From NCBI GenBank assembly GCA_910574885.1, contig CAJTDD010000001.1, positions 124,001 through 188,000 of the forward strand: 64,000 bases of DNA, written 5' to 3'. Below, piece by piece: positions 35,434 through 44,672 of this stretch. Source of the DNA: Lachnospiraceae bacterium. GTDB taxonomy: Bacteria > Bacillota > Clostridia > Lachnospirales > Lachnospiraceae. The position numbers and the translations under genes are program-made. The notes below the pieces were generated by a model. It did no database searches and was not told where the DNA came from. It saw only the letters and a program-made list of their open reading frames with translations. Within the stretch, counting starts at the first letter, position 1. Every line of letters starts with the position of its first letter.

Positions 35434-35958
35434 ATGGATTTATTGGAAGTAATGAGAAGCCGCAGGAGCGTAAGGACTTACACCGGGGAAGCTGTTCCGG
35501 AAGAGAAGGTGGATCAGATCTTAAAGGCAGGGCTTTTGTCTGCATCCGGAAAGAATTTAAAGCCGTGGGAGTTCATCGTGGTCCATGATAAGGATGTGCT
35601 GGCGAAGCTTACGAAGAGCAGGGCGGCCGGCGCGGCAATGCTTGAGCATGCGGACTGCGCGATTGTTGTCGTAGGCGACACGGAGAAGACCGACGTTTGG
35701 ACTGAGGACTGTTCGGCTGCCATGGCGAATATGCATTTGATGGCTGACTGCCTTGGCGTGGGAAGCTGCTGGGTACAGGGAAGGCTTCGGGAGGCTTCAG
35801 ACGGAAGGACGACGGAAGTGTTCATTCGGGATTTGCTTGGTATTCCGGACAAGTATGGCGTGGAGGCGATCCTGTCATTGGGAATGCCTAAGGATCATCC
35901 GGCCGCATATTCTCTGGACGAGCTGCCGATGGATAAGATTCATAAGGAGAAATTTTAA
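35434..35958 (+). CDS. Nitroreductase-family FMN protein
   Basis: A 174-residue, compact NfsA/NfsB-fold protein. MDLLEVMRSRRSVRTYTGEA gives the FMN-binding Arg-Ser-Arg start. LLSASGKNLKPWEFIVVHD follows, then LMADCLGVGSCWVQGRL and LGIPDKYGVEAILSLGMPKD are typical. NAD(P)H-dependent reduction of an unknown substrate is presumed. RBS GAAGAGGTG. It is followed by a hairpin that overlaps the leader of the next gene. Confidence 0.92.
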   Translation: MDLLEVMRSRRSVRTYTGEAVPEEKVDQILKAGLLSASGKNLKPWEFIVVHDKDVLAKLTKSRAAGAAMLEHADCAIVVVGDTEKTDVWTEDCSAAMANMHLMADCLGVGSCWVQGRLREASDGRTTEVFIRDLLGIPDKYGVEAILSLGMPKDHPAAYSLDELPMDKIHKEKF

Positions 35959-35970
35959 AGGGATAAGGGT

Positions 35971-36013
35971 AAGCCATTCCAGAGAGATGTGTAACTTTGG
36001 AATGGCTTATTTT
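35971..36013 (+). terminator. Terminator after the nitroreductase gene
   Basis: AAGCCATTCCA (35971-35981) pairs with TGGAATGGCTT (35998-36008), then ATTTT. It lies only 17 bases before the start of the next gene, so it could also act as a leader hairpin. Confidence 0.7.
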
Positions 36014-36029
36014 CCGGGAGGAAGCGTAT

Positions 36030-36692
36030 ATGATTAGAAAAACCAGAAAAAAGAAGGCCGCCGCCGTATCCATCATCGGCGGGGCAGACGGACCCACCAG
36101 CGTTTTTATTGCAGGAAAGACGAAGAAGAAAAGCCTGAAAGAAAAAATACGGCAAAGACATATCCTTAGGAAAAGGGAAAAGGCTGCGTCAGCTATCAAA
36201 GCAGAACCCCATAGCTTTGACGAGCTGGTACTTTATCTGCAAAATAAACACCATGCGTCTGAGCTGTCAAAACAGAGTGTTTCTTATCAGGAACAATATA
36301 AATGTGTGAAAGAATCCCTGATTTTACATTACCAGCCGGAATTGCTGGGAGATTTGGCAAAGATTGCGGATCTCAAAGGCAGGGACCGAGCTTCCATCGA
36401 GGAAGCGCTCCGTCAGGCCAGGCTTCGCAGCGAGGCGGCCCAGGCGGTTTCGGACGGGCAGTTCCCAATAGATTTTCATCTTTATAGAATCTGTACCAAA
36501 AGAGGGATGATTGAATTTGCAGTGGAGAGAAGATGGGGATTGATTTCCTGTTCTTACAGCGGCAGCAAGGAAGAGATGAAGAGACTGAAAGCAATTTGCC
36601 GGGACGTATATCTATATTACGGGGTCACAGAAGAGGATATCCGCAATCAGACAGACCGTTATCAAGAATTAGTGTCTGTTTTGGCGATTTAG
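36030..36692 (+). CDS. Unknown soluble protein with N-terminal GGADGPT motif
   Basis: A 220-residue protein from ATG at 36030 (GGGAGGAAG upstream). Residues about 12-28 read AVSIIGGADGPTSVFIAGK, the signature otherwise found in the beta subunit of sodium-pumping decarboxylases, but there are no membrane helices. The rest is basic and then mixed (LKEKIRQRHILRKREKAA, a helical part to about 150, then YRICTKRGMIEFAVERRWGL). Automatic annotation may wrongly call it a decarboxylase subunit. I do not know its function. Confidence 0.6.
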   Translation: MIRKTRKKKAAAVSIIGGADGPTSVFIAGKTKKKSLKEKIRQRHILRKREKAASAIKAEPHSFDELVLYLQNKHHASELSKQSVSYQEQYKCVKESLILHYQPELLGDLAKIADLKGRDRASIEEALRQARLRSEAAQAVSDGQFPIDFHLYRICTKRGMIEFAVERRWGLISCSYSGSKEEMKRLKAICRDVYLYYGVTEEDIRNQTDRYQELVSVLAI

Positions 36693-36732
36693 AGCGGATA
36701 ATGAATGATTCGCAGTATCGGCGATGCATCAA

Positions 36733-36763
36733 AAAAACAGCCACTGACGGTATGGCTGTTTTT
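36733..36763. terminator. Bidirectional terminator between the GGADGPT gene and rpsT
   Basis: AAAAACAGCCA (36733-36743) and TGGCTGTTTTT (36753-36763) form a hairpin with A and T tails, working for both convergent genes. Confidence 0.8.
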
Positions 36764-36797
36764 CTTCTTCACATCTATCGTTCTCAAGCAACTGCCT

Positions 36798-37061
36798 TTA
36801 AGCGATTCCGTTCACGGCTTTTGCCAGACGGGAAATCTTTCTTGAACAGGTATTCTTGTGGTAAACGCCCTTGCTTCCTGCCTTGTTAATCTCAACAGTC
36901 GCAACTTTGAGAGCCTCTGCGGCAGCCTGTGCGTCTTTGTTCGCAACAGCAGCCTCGACCTTCTTCACGCAAGTTTTTACCTTAGACTTGATTGCCTTAT
37001 TTCTAGCAGCTTTTGTTTCGTTCACTAAGATTCTCTTCTTTGCAGATTTGATATTAGCCAA
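36798..37061 (-). CDS. rpsT: 30S ribosomal protein S20
   Basis: An 87-residue, very basic helical protein: ANIKSAKKRILVNETKAARN at the start and GVYHKNTCSRKISRLAKAVN at the end. The start is TTG at 37061, read as Met, because GGAGGTGG lies just upstream and the canonical MANIKSAKKR begins there. An upstream in-frame ATG would add 42 unlike residues. It is a single gene on the minus strand, as usual next to gpr, which diverges from it. Confidence 0.95.
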   Translation of the reverse strand: MANIKSAKKRILVNETKAARNKAIKSKVKTCVKKVEAAVANKDAQAAAEALKVATVEINKAGSKGVYHKNTCSRKISRLAKAVNGIA

Positions 37062-37262
37062 TTTGTCCACCTCCAATATCTTATATTTCGATTCATTCGT
37101 ATCGATGACTGACTTCGTTAGAGCCGGACACGGACGTTCTAACGAAACATACGAGTTTATTTTAGGGCAAGGAATGGTTTCTGTCAATACATATTTCTCA
37201 AAATATTGTAAAAACTAGCAATAAATCAGTAACAGACTATGAATAAAGTGAGGATGTAAGGG

Positions 37263-38252
37263 ATGATTGAAAAGTATAGTATCAGGACGGACCTTGCCCT
37301 TGAGGACAAGGAGCGGTTTGAATCGGACAATGTGGAGGTTCAGGGCGTCTCCCTGAAGGAGGACTACGATGAAGAGCGTGAGATCAAGGTGACGACGGTT
37401 AAGATTGAGACGGAGAACGGCGCAAAGGTCATGCGCAAGCCGGTGGGAACCTATATCACCATGGAAGCGCCAAATATGGCGGTTCCCGACGAAGATTACC
37501 ACGACGAGATTTCGGGGGAGCTTGCCAAGTTCCTTGCCCGCTTTATTAAGAAGGACAAGGAGGATTTTTCGGTTCTTGTGGTGGGACTTGGAAACCGCAA
37601 GGTGACTCCGGATGCGCTGGGCCCTTATGTGGTGGATAACCTGAACATTACCCGTCATATTGTGAAGGAATACGGCAAATACGCCATGGGAGAGGAGAAC
37701 GTACATCTGGTAAGCGCCATCGTCCCCGGGGTCATGGCGCAGACCGGCATGGAGACGGTAGAGATTATCAAAGGGATTGTCCGGGAGACGAAGCCGGATA
37801 TGATGATTGCCGTGGACGCACTGGCTGCAAGAAGCTCGAAACGGCTGAACCGGACCATCCAGATTACGGATACAGGCATTAATCCCGGTTCCGGCGTGGG
37901 AAACCACAGGAATGCCATCACCAAAGATACGGTGGGTATCCCGGTGGTGGCAATCGGCGTCCCAACGGTGGTAGATGCGGCTACCATAGTCAACGACACC
38001 ATGGAGAACCTGATCCTGGCGTTGGAGAGCTCGGAGACGCTGCGGGGAGTCGGTGTCGTGATGCAGGGATACAATGCGGCGGAAAAATATGAACTGGTGA
38101 AGGAGCTGATTTCCCCTCACCTAAACGGACTGTTCGTGACGCCGAAAGACATTGACGAGACGGTAAAGCGCATCAGCTACACCATCTCAGAGGCGCTGAA
38201 CATGCTTTTTTCAAGAGGACATGCACATAATCAGGAAATGGGTGTCATATAG
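37263..38252 (+). CDS. gpr: Germination (spore) protease GPR
   Basis: An atypical aspartic-type protease that degrades small acid-soluble spore proteins during germination. It has 329 residues. The N-terminal YSIRTDLALEDKE contains the autoprocessing-type site region. VVGLGNRKVTPDALGPYVVD, PGVMAQTGMETVEII, and VDALAARSSKRLNRTIQITD are strong family matches. It shows the host makes endospores. SpoIIP follows 106 bases downstream, as in many Firmicutes. Confidence 0.97.
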   Translation: MIEKYSIRTDLALEDKERFESDNVEVQGVSLKEDYDEEREIKVTTVKIETENGAKVMRKPVGTYITMEAPNMAVPDEDYHDEISGELAKFLARFIKKDKEDFSVLVVGLGNRKVTPDALGPYVVDNLNITRHIVKEYGKYAMGEENVHLVSAIVPGVMAQTGMETVEIIKGIVRETKPDMMIAVDALAARSSKRLNRTIQITDTGINPGSGVGNHRNAITKDTVGIPVVAIGVPTVVDAATIVNDTMENLILALESSETLRGVGVVMQGYNAAEKYELVKELISPHLNGLFVTPKDIDETVKRISYTISEALNMLFSRGHAHNQEMGVI

Positions 38253-38358
38253 TGTTAAGGAATTGATATCCTGTGCAGGCGGTAAAGAGGGAATTCCTTC
38301 CCAAAGAGTTTTAGGAGGCAAAAGGCAGACGTTTGCTTAGAGGGAGGTTTTCCCCCGG

Positions 38359-39600
38359 ATGGCCTATGTACAGGTGAAAGCAAGATGCAGATGGAGTGAT
38401 GATGTGGAACAAAGAAAGAGGGTCAGCCAAATACTAATCGTTGTCATATTGGGAATCCTTGCAGTCTATACCTGCATGAATATTTCACCGCCCCAAAGGT
38501 CTGAAAAGGGAGCTCAGGCAGACCAGACGAAACTGAACAGGGTGTTGATGGAACACGCCAAGCGGACATTCCTGACGGGATTCGTTTATGTGGAAAACGG
38601 AAACGACGGTTCACTTATAGACTGGATTGCGGAAACGGCGATGGAGCTGATTCCTCTTGGCGTTTACATAGAAGGGAAATCTTCTGCCTATACAGATATC
38701 GAGGATCGGGAGACTTACCAGATGATTCTTGCGAATCAGGCAAATGACGAGAATATGGTGGACGAGAATGGGAAACTGGTACAAAAGGACGGGGTTGACC
38801 CGCCGGTAGTTCAGGCATCCGCGCCGCAGATTGACACTTCTATGGAAAAACTGATGAACTACGAGTATCTTCTGGGGAATTTTTACACTGTGGATTCCAG
38901 CACTATGGCAGACCCGGAGCTTTTGAACGCACAGGTGCTTCTGGAAAAGAATATGAAGATTGACCAGTCAAAGAAAGGCCCGAAAGTACTGGTCTACCAT
39001 ACCCACTCTCAGGAGGCCTTCGCGGACTCTGTGCCGGGGGATGAGAGCACCACCATTGTGGGGATGGGGAACCTGCTGACGGATCTTCTCAACGATAAGT
39101 ATGGAATTGAGACGATTCATCATAAAGGCGTTTACGACATGGTGGACGGGAAACTGGACCGGAGCATGGCGTATGACTTGGCGGAGCCGGAAATCCAGAA
39201 GATTCTTGACGAGAACCCCAGCATCGAGGTAGTCATCGATCTTCACCGTGACGGAGTGGGGGAGCAGACCCATCTGGTAACGGAGATTGACGGTAAACAG
39301 ACCGCCCAGATTATGTTTTTTAACGGGATGAGCCGGACGAAGGCAAACGGCAATATCGGATACCTTGCCAACCCGTATATCCAGGATAACCTTGCCTTTT
39401 CCCTGCAGATGCAGCTTGCCGCAATGGCAAAATATCCGGGCTTCACCAGACACATTTACCTGAAAGGCTACCGCTATAACATGCATTTCAAACCGAAATC
39501 CCTCCTGATTGAGGCTGGGGCACAGACGAATACGGTGGATGAGATGCGCAATGCGGTGACGTATCTTGCCGACGTACTAGATACGGTGCTCATAAAATAA
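38359..39600 (+). CDS. spoIIP: Stage II sporulation protein P
   Basis: A peptidoglycan amidase/endopeptidase of the SpoIIDMP engulfment complex, with an N-terminal membrane helix (ILIVVILGILAVYTCMNIS). The catalytic domain has VLVYHTHSQEAFADSVPG and VVIDLHRDGVGE, then NPYIQDNLAFSLQMQLAAM and LIEAGAQTNTVDEM. Start choice is open: ATG 38359 has AGGGAGG 11 bases away inside a small GGGAGG/CCCCC hairpin. GTG 38404 has GGAG at an ideal 7-base spacing and would give 398 residues. Confidence 0.95.
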   Translation: MAYVQVKARCRWSDDVEQRKRVSQILIVVILGILAVYTCMNISPPQRSEKGAQADQTKLNRVLMEHAKRTFLTGFVYVENGNDGSLIDWIAETAMELIPLGVYIEGKSSAYTDIEDRETYQMILANQANDENMVDENGKLVQKDGVDPPVVQASAPQIDTSMEKLMNYEYLLGNFYTVDSSTMADPELLNAQVLLEKNMKIDQSKKGPKVLVYHTHSQEAFADSVPGDESTTIVGMGNLLTDLLNDKYGIETIHHKGVYDMVDGKLDRSMAYDLAEPEIQKILDENPSIEVVIDLHRDGVGEQTHLVTEIDGKQTAQIMFFNGMSRTKANGNIGYLANPYIQDNLAFSLQMQLAAMAKYPGFTRHIYLKGYRYNMHFKPKSLLIEAGAQTNTVDEMRNAVTYLADVLDTVLIK

Positions 39601-39607
39601 AATGTAT

Positions 39608-39636
39608 TTGAACAATGCCATATTTTGTGCTAAGAT
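39608..39636 (+). promoter_or_regulatory. Promoter of parE-parC
   Basis: TTGAAC (39608-39613) and TAAGAT (39631-39636), 17-base spacer, 43 bases upstream of the parE ATG. Confidence 0.5.
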
Positions 39637-39679
39637 GTGGGAGGTGTGGAAATATTTACAAAGAAAGGATCTGAATAAT

Positions 39680-41602
39680 ATGGCGAACAAGAATACATAT
39701 GATGCAGATAGTATTGCCATACTGGAAGGGCTGGAAGCGGTACGGAAAAGACCGGGAATGTACATCGGAAGCGTTTCAACGAAGGGGTTGAATCATCTGA
39801 TTTATGAGATTGTGGATAATGCGGTGGATGAACATCTTGCGGGTTTCTGTACGGAGATACGCGTGACATTAGAAAAAGACGGTTCAGCTACGGTTGTGGA
39901 CAACGGAAGAGGCGTGCCTGTGGGTATGCATGCCACAGGCGTATCGGCAGCGCGGGTAGTCTATACCACGCTTCACGCGGGGGGTAAATTCGACGACACA
40001 GCCTATAAGACCAGCGGCGGGCTTCATGGCGTGGGCTCTTCTGTGGTAAATGCCTTGTCCGTCTATATGGATGTAGAAATCAGCCGCGAGGGCTATGTCC
40101 ACCATGACCGCTATGAGAGGGGGAAGCCGGTCATCGAGCTTGAGGACGGGCTGCTGCCTAAGATTGGGAAGACGAGAAAGACCGGGACGAAGGTGAATTT
40201 CCTCCCGGATGATACCATATTTGAGAAAACGAAGTTCCGTGCAGATGAGGTCAAGAGCCGGATGCATGAGACGGCATATTTGAACCCCACGCTTACGATT
40301 ATCTTTGACGACAAACGAGGGAGCGAGGCGGAACATATCGTTTACCATGAACCGGACGGGATCTTAGGGTTCATCAAGGACTTGAATTCCAAGAAGGAAA
40401 CCGTCCACGACCCTGTGTATTTCAAGGGAGAAGCGGAAGGCATTGAGGTGGAGGCGGCATTCCAGTATGTGAATGAATTCCATGAGAATGTACTTGGTTT
40501 CTGCAACAATATCTACAATGCAGAGGGCGGGACCCATCTGACCGGGTTCAAGACCACGTTTACCACGGTCATCAACCAGTATGCAAGGGAGCTTTCTATC
40601 CTGAAAGAGAAGGATACGAACTTTACAGGAGCCGATGTCCGTAACGGGATGACGGCGATTGTCTCAATCAAGCATCCGGATCCAAGGTTTGAGGGGCAGA
40701 CTAAGACGAAGCTTGATAACCCGGATGCGTCCAAGGCGTGCAGCAAGGTGACGAATGATGAGATCATCCGCTATTTTGACCGGAATCTTGAGAACCTCAA
40801 GAAGGTTATCGGCTGTGCGGAGAAGGCGGCGAAGATCCGCAAGACGGAGGAGCGGGCGAAGACGAACCTCTTGACGAAGCAGAAGTATTCCTTTGACAGC
40901 AACGGCAAACTTGCCAACTGTGAGAGCCGGGACGCCAAGAAATGTGAGATTTTTATCGTGGAGGGAGATTCTGCCGGGGGCTCGGCGAAAACGGCGCGGG
41001 ACAGGATGTATCAGGCAATCCTTCCGATCCGGGGGAAGATTCTGAATGTGGAGAAGGCCAGTATCGACAAGGTGCTTGCCAATGCGGAAATCAAGACCAT
41101 GATTAATGCCTTTGGATGCGGATTTTCGGAAGGATACGGGAACGACTTCGACATCAGTAAGCTTAGGTATGACAAGATTATCATCATGGCGGATGCGGAC
41201 GTGGACGGAGCCCATATCTCCACACTTCTTTTGACGCTGTTCTATCGGTTCATGCCGGAGCTGATTTTCGAGGGCCATGTCTATATCGCCATGCCGCCCC
41301 TCTATAAGGCGATGCCTAAGAAGGGGGAGGAAGAATATCTCTATGACGATAAGGCGCTGGAGAGATATCGCAAGACCCATGACGGACCCTTTACTTTGCA
41401 GCGGTACAAGGGTTTGGGGGAGATGGATGCCGAGCAGCTGTGGGAGACGACGCTGAACCCTGAGACACGGATTTTAAAGCTGGTGGAGATTGAGGACGCC
41501 AGGATGGCGTCCGGGGTGACAGAGATGCTGATGGGGACGGAAGTGCCGCCGAGGCGGACGTTTATCTATGAGAATGCGACGGATGCTGAGCTGGATATAT
41601 AA
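39680..41602 (+). CDS. parE: Type IIA topoisomerase subunit B, topoisomerase IV-like
   Basis: A 640-residue protein from ATG at 39680 (AAAGGAT upstream). GHKL ATPase region: VRKRPGMYIGSVSTKGLNHL, YEIVDNAVDEHLAG, VVDNGRGVPVGMH, TSGGLHGVGSSVVNALS. The TOPRIM part has FIVEGDSAGGSAK, PIRGKILNVEKA and IIMADADVDGAHIS. The QRYKGLGEMDAEQLWETT end is present. Paired with a ParC-like A subunit 28 bases downstream and located away from any dnaA-recF context, it is more likely topoisomerase IV than gyrase, though the names cannot be settled here. Confidence 0.9.
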   Translation: MANKNTYDADSIAILEGLEAVRKRPGMYIGSVSTKGLNHLIYEIVDNAVDEHLAGFCTEIRVTLEKDGSATVVDNGRGVPVGMHATGVSAARVVYTTLHAGGKFDDTAYKTSGGLHGVGSSVVNALSVYMDVEISREGYVHHDRYERGKPVIELEDGLLPKIGKTRKTGTKVNFLPDDTIFEKTKFRADEVKSRMHETAYLNPTLTIIFDDKRGSEAEHIVYHEPDGILGFIKDLNSKKETVHDPVYFKGEAEGIEVEAAFQYVNEFHENVLGFCNNIYNAEGGTHLTGFKTTFTTVINQYARELSILKEKDTNFTGADVRNGMTAIVSIKHPDPRFEGQTKTKLDNPDASKACSKVTNDEIIRYFDRNLENLKKVIGCAEKAAKIRKTEERAKTNLLTKQKYSFDSNGKLANCESRDAKKCEIFIVEGDSAGGSAKTARDRMYQAILPIRGKILNVEKASIDKVLANAEIKTMINAFGCGFSEGYGNDFDISKLRYDKIIIMADADVDGAHISTLLLTLFYRFMPELIFEGHVYIAMPPLYKAMPKKGEEEYLYDDKALERYRKTHDGPFTLQRYKGLGEMDAEQLWETTLNPETRILKLVEIEDARMASGVTEMLMGTEVPPRRTFIYENATDAELDI

Positions 41603-41629
41603 TACATCCAGAACAAGAAGGAGTATAAA

Positions 41630-43876
41630 ATGCAGGATTCACAGATTATCAGAACCGAATATTCGGATGTGATGAAGAAATCATATATAGATTACGCCAT
41701 GAGCGTTATTGTTGCCCGCGCCCTGCCGGATGTGCGGGACGGGTTAAAGCCTGTGCAGCGGCGCACGCTCTATGACATGTACGAGTTAGGGATACGCTAT
41801 GACCGCCCTTACCGGAAGTGCGCTCGTATCGTGGGAGATACCATGGGTAAATATCATCCCCACGGCGACAGCTCCATCTATGAGGCTCTCGTTGTCATGG
41901 CCCAGGAATTCAAAAAGGGAATGATTCTGGTTGACGGCCACGGGAATTTCGGTTCTATTGAGGGAGACGGCGCGGCTGCCATGCGTTACACGGAAGCGCG
42001 CCTTGCCAAGGTGACACAGGACGCTTATCTGGCGGATTTGGACAAGGATATCGTGGACTTTGTGCCGAACTTCGACGAGACGGAGAAGGAGCCGGAGGTC
42101 CTTCCGGTACGCCTTCCGAACCTGCTGGTCAACGGCGCGGAAGGGATCGCGGTGGGCATGGCGACCAGTATCCCGACCCATAACCTGGGGGAAGTCATTG
42201 ACGCGGTGAAGGCGTATATGAAGAATGACGATATCAGCACGAAGCAGTTGATGCGGTATATCAAGGGACCGGATTTCCCAACAGGCGGGATTGTGGTAAA
42301 TAAGGACGACCTGTTAGACATTTACGAAAATGGGACCGGAAAGATTAAGATCCGCGGCAAGGTGGAGGTTGAAGAGATGAAGGGCGGCAAGAGCCGCCTG
42401 GTTATCACAGAGATTCCTTACACGATGATTGGGGCGGGAATCGGGAAGTTCCTGAACGATGTCTGCGCTCTGGTGGAATCGAAGAAGACCAGCGATATCC
42501 TGGACATCTCGAACCAATCTTCCAAGGAAGGCATCCGCATTGTCATTGAGCTGAGAAAAGGGGCGGATGTCACGAATCTTACGAATATGCTTTATAAGAA
42601 GACCCGACTTGAGGACACTTTCGGGGTCAATATGCTTGCAGTCGCAGGCGGCAGGCCGGAGACCATGGGGTTAAAGAAGATTATCGAGCATCATGTGGAT
42701 TTTCAGTTCGAGATGGCCACCAGAAAGTACCAGAATTTGCTGAACAAGGAGCGGGATAAGAAGGAGATTCAGGAAGGACTGATAAAGGCCTGCGACGTCA
42801 TCGACCTGATCATCGAGATTCTGCGGGGCAGCCAGTCCGTGAAGGATGCAAAGGCTTGTCTGGTAAACGGTGTGACGGATAACATCAAGTTCAAGACGAA
42901 GATTTCCAAGAAAATGGCGTCGATGCTTCGGTTCACGGAGCGGCAGGCGACGGCGATTCTGGAAATGCGGCTTTATAAGCTGATTGGGCTTGAGATTGAG
43001 GCGTTGATGAAGGAGCATGACGAGACGCTCGCAAAAATTGCCCGATACGAAGAGATTCTGAACAATTATGATTCCATGGCGGAGGTCATTATGGAAGATC
43101 TGGACAGGCTTAGGTCAGAATTTGCCCGTAAACGCCGTACCGTGGTGGAAAATGCCGAGGAAGCGGTCTTTGAAGAGAAGAAGGTGGAAGAGCAGGAAGT
43201 GGTCTTCCTGATGGACAGGTTCGGTTATGCCAAGACGGTAGACGGGAATACTTATGGAAGGAATAAGGAGGCGGCGGACGCAGAGAATAAGTATATTATT
43301 TCCTGTATGAATACAGGGAAGATCTGCGTGTTCACGAATACAGGGAAGATGCATCAGGTCAAGATCATGGATCTGCCTTACGGAAAATTCCGGGATAAAG
43401 GAATTCCTATTGATAATGTGAGCAATTATGACAGTACGCAGGAAGAGATCGTGTATCTCTGTGATTCAGAGCAGATGCGTTACGCGAGGTTATTTTTTGC
43501 CACGAAGCAGGGGATGGTCAAGAAGGTGGACGGAGCGGAGTTTCAGGTAGCAAAGCGGACAATCGCGGCGACGAAGCTCCAGAATGAGGATATGGTAATT
43601 GCCGTGGGCGTCATCAGCGAGGAGTTAAGTGTGGTGCTTAGGACAAAGGAGGGGTATTTCCTGAAATTTGCGGCAGTGGAAGTTGCGGAGAAGAAGAAGA
43701 CCGCCATTGGCGTAAGGGGAATCAAGCTTCGCAAGAATGACGAGGTGGAGGAGGCTTATCTTCTTGAGGAAGGGGCGGAGGCCAGGGTTCTCGTCGGAGA
43801 GAGGGAAGTGTCCCTTAGCCGGCTCAAGATGGGGAAGAGAGACGGCCAGGGGACGAAAGTACGGGGACAGGGCTAA
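41630..43876 (+). CDS. parC: Type IIA topoisomerase subunit A, topoisomerase IV-like
   Basis: A 748-residue protein. The N-terminus YAMSVIVARALPDVRDGLKP and the quinolone region HPHGDSSIYEALVVMAQEF (Ser-Ser, wild-type-like) are clear. The catalytic Tyr is in AAMRYTEARLAKV. Six-bladed C-terminal repeats follow, but I see no canonical GyrA box (QRRGGKG), which favours ParC. RBS AAGAAGGAG. It overlaps the stop of the convergent ABC permease gene by 4 bases (43873-43876). Confidence 0.9.
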   Translation: MQDSQIIRTEYSDVMKKSYIDYAMSVIVARALPDVRDGLKPVQRRTLYDMYELGIRYDRPYRKCARIVGDTMGKYHPHGDSSIYEALVVMAQEFKKGMILVDGHGNFGSIEGDGAAAMRYTEARLAKVTQDAYLADLDKDIVDFVPNFDETEKEPEVLPVRLPNLLVNGAEGIAVGMATSIPTHNLGEVIDAVKAYMKNDDISTKQLMRYIKGPDFPTGGIVVNKDDLLDIYENGTGKIKIRGKVEVEEMKGGKSRLVITEIPYTMIGAGIGKFLNDVCALVESKKTSDILDISNQSSKEGIRIVIELRKGADVTNLTNMLYKKTRLEDTFGVNMLAVAGGRPETMGLKKIIEHHVDFQFEMATRKYQNLLNKERDKKEIQEGLIKACDVIDLIIEILRGSQSVKDAKACLVNGVTDNIKFKTKISKKMASMLRFTERQATAILEMRLYKLIGLEIEALMKEHDETLAKIARYEEILNNYDSMAEVIMEDLDRLRSEFARKRRTVVENAEEAVFEEKKVEEQEVVFLMDRFGYAKTVDGNTYGRNKEAADAENKYIISCMNTGKICVFTNTGKMHQVKIMDLPYGKFRDKGIPIDNVSNYDSTQEEIVYLCDSEQMRYARLFFATKQGMVKKVDGAEFQVAKRTIAATKLQNEDMVIAVGVISEELSVVLRTKEGYFLKFAAVEVAEKKKTAIGVRGIKLRKNDEVEEAYLLEEGAEARVLVGEREVSLSRLKMGKRDGQGTKVRGQG

Positions 43877-44643
43877 ACCATCTCGGTTTTCCTAAGAATC
43901 CGGTAGCAAATATATCCCATGATTAGTGAGACAGCCCCAAACGTAAACATTGCGCGGAACGGATTGCCGCTTGCAGTACCCATAATATCCAGAGAAGCAA
44001 AGATGTTAAGCAGAAATTCCGCGATATGAAGCGTCGCCTCCGGAGAAAAGACAACCATGACCGTGAATGCAGGAGTCACTCCGAAGAATATTACCGGAAC
44101 CAAAACGCAGTAGAAGGTTCGGTACTTTTTGGGGATCCTGCAATAGATCCCGGCGATCAAAAGTCCCAGCATGGCAAAGACCATGCAGACGAAAAATGAC
44201 AGGAAAAAACCGGCGGCCATCACTGTGGCGTCACTGCTTTTTTCGAGGAACTTAGGATAGAACAGGAGTATAAAATTGCCCAGGTCAAAATTGGTGGTCA
44301 CGGTAGAGACAGATTCCGTGACCCGGCCGGCTCCCTGAAGGAGCAGGTCCAGCAGCGCGCACAGGAAGCTTAGGGCTGTAAGAGAGTATATGCTGCTCCT
44401 AAAAAAATCCTTTCTGGAAATACTGTTCTGTATTGCAAGCTGGCAGTGTTCTTTGTATATGGCGATTCCGGAAACAAAGCAGAAAATCACGCTTGAGAAG
44501 CCATTTCCGTTTACGCTCATATTGATATCGTCATACATAGCAGAAACAGACACGAGAACGGCCAGAAGCAGAACCATGGCCGCCGCATAGACGGAGTAAC
44601 TAAGGAGCAGATCCTTTAATTGATATTTTATCATTTTTTTCAT
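43873..44643 (-). CDS. ABC transporter permease
   Basis: A 256-residue protein with about six hydrophobic helices (LLSYSVYAAAMVLLLAVLVS, VSLIMGYICYRIL). There is no signature that names a substrate. It is the third gene of a minus-strand operon GntR-ATPase-permease and lies 29 bases after the ATPase. The layout resembles the Bacillus Ytr-type systems linked to cell-wall antibiotics, but that is only a context-based guess. Confidence 0.8.
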   Translation of the reverse strand: MKKMIKYQLKDLLLSYSVYAAAMVLLLAVLVSVSAMYDDINMSVNGNGFSSVIFCFVSGIAIYKEHCQLAIQNSISRKDFFRSSIYSLTALSFLCALLDLLLQGAGRVTESVSTVTTNFDLGNFILLFYPKFLEKSSDATVMAAGFFLSFFVCMVFAMLGLLIAGIYCRIPKKYRTFYCVLVPVIFFGVTPAFTVMVVFSPEATLHIAEFLLNIFASLDIMGTASGNPFRAMFTFGAVSLIMGYICYRILRKTEMV

Positions 44644-44672
44644 ATTCTGATACCTCTTTCTTTCAAATTCAC

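Noticed and set aside
38253..38358. Small gene between gpr and spoIIP
   Set aside because: No start codon with an RBS and useful length; the region holds only the spoIIP leader.
40664..41380. 238-codon minus-strand frame inside parE
   Set aside because: Antisense of the conserved TOPRIM region; no supporting motif.
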